From contig JAEUMX010000055.1 in NCBI GenBank assembly GCA_016791285.1, forward strand, positions 1 through 48,302: a stretch of DNA of 48,302 nt. Reading direction: 5' to 3'. Positions 48,019 to 48,302 of the stretch are shown here, in pieces (positions within the stretch are counted from its first letter, which is position 1; each line of letters begins with the position of its first letter). The position numbers and the translations under genes are program-made. Below the pieces are notes generated by a model that ran no database searches, was not told the DNA's origin, and was given only the letters and a program-made list of their open reading frames with translations. This DNA is from Burkholderiales bacterium. Lineage in GTDB: Bacteria; Pseudomonadota; Gammaproteobacteria; Burkholderiales; JAEUMW01.

Positions 48019-48302
48019 CGCGTCACCTCCGCGGGTCGAGGGATGGGACGGCCCGCAGTGAAGGCGGGCAGGTCGAGGTCGAGCAGGTCGCCGATGCGGT
48101 CGACCGTCAGGTCCGCGGCAGGGTAGCGGGCGATCACCTGCTCGCGCGCGAACTGGCCCTGGCGCGGAAAGACCGTGGTCACGCGTTCGCCCCACACCTC
48201 TTTGACCGCGGTGAGGATGCGCAGCTTGTCGTCCACCAGCACGTAGTGATCAGCCGGATAGCGGCGCGACACGTCATCGAGCGACTGCTCCTTGTGGATA
48301 TA
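48015..48302 (-). CDS. HAD-family hydrolase (partial, N-terminus beyond window)
   Basis: The last 95 or so residues of a protein that runs off the right edge; the frame is open to the window end. YVLVDDKLRILTAVKEVWGERVTTVFPRQGQFA has the HAD motif III Lys and a DDK pair (metal-site acidic residue), as seen in HAD phosphatases. The tail ADLTVDRIGDLLDLDLPAF is typical of a subgroup found beside transaldolase genes. Its stop overlaps the tal start by four bases, so it is the most upstream visible gene of the operon. A sugar-phosphate phosphatase is a reasonable guess; the substrate is unknown. Confidence 0.75.
   Translation of the reverse strand, partial: YIHKEQSLDDVSRRYPADHYVLVDDKLRILTAVKEVWGERVTTVFPRQGQFAREQVIARYPAADLTVDRIGDLLDLDLPAFTAGRPIPRPAEVTR

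Overview
The window is GC-rich, gene-dense bacterial chromosome (about 65% GC by eye). It most likely comes from a betaproteobacterium. The small DUF3460 and DUF3567 proteins are, as far as I know, characteristic of that class, and the DUF1178, HtpG, Cfa, DegQ and PIG3-type quinone reductase sequences fit. I cannot name a genus. I see no tRNA or rRNA genes, insertion sequences, prophage genes or CRISPR arrays. The replicon reads as core or stable accessory chromosome, and no intergenic gap exceeds 300 bases.

Layout. 1-3009: rpmB (cut by the left edge), glpK and a divergent quinone reductase. 3236-6811: a 1191-residue protein joining a winged-helix-like N-terminus, very long charged coiled coils, one membrane segment and an AsmA-like domain. 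6824-12466: a serine hydrolase, a DegQ-type protease and several small conserved proteins. 12736-17198: an ABC exporter-like protein, a class III cyclase with an FHA domain, D-aminoacyl-tRNA deacylase and a membrane diguanylate cyclase. 17365-19850: a translationally coupled pair, a Cfa-type lipid methyltransferase and a geranylgeranyl-reductase-family flavoprotein. 19972-24272: a four-gene operon (FIST sensor, DUF599 membrane protein, an unrecognised protein, an MFS transporter) whose last three genes use TTG, GTG and TTG starts. 24504-31741: ppa, an enoyl-CoA hydratase homologue lacking both catalytic glutamates, htpG behind a good sigma-32 promoter, a CPA1 antiporter with a phosphodiesterase, and a sorbosone-dehydrogenase-like protein. 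31781-32940: a decayed phoX phosphatase pseudogene.

33065-38518 is the most interesting region. A DSF synthase (RpfF homologue) is followed 16 bases later by a protein with MerR-type HTH, PAS, GGDEF and EAL domains. Divergent from them is an acyl-ACP synthetase/acyltransferase (Aas). The 278-base region between the two transcripts holds two AT-rich perfect dyads. This looks like a self-contained fatty-acid quorum-signalling module in which signal perception, c-di-GMP turnover and DNA binding sit on one polypeptide. That differs from the Burkholderia RpfF/RpfR pair, whose receptor has no DNA-binding domain.

38532-48302: a Nudix hydrolase and, reading from the right edge, a compact central-carbon operon: HAD hydrolase, tal, ROK/polyphosphate-type glucokinase, pgi, gnd, zwf, pgl and glgX. 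It links glycogen debranching and glucose phosphorylation to the oxidative pentose phosphate pathway.
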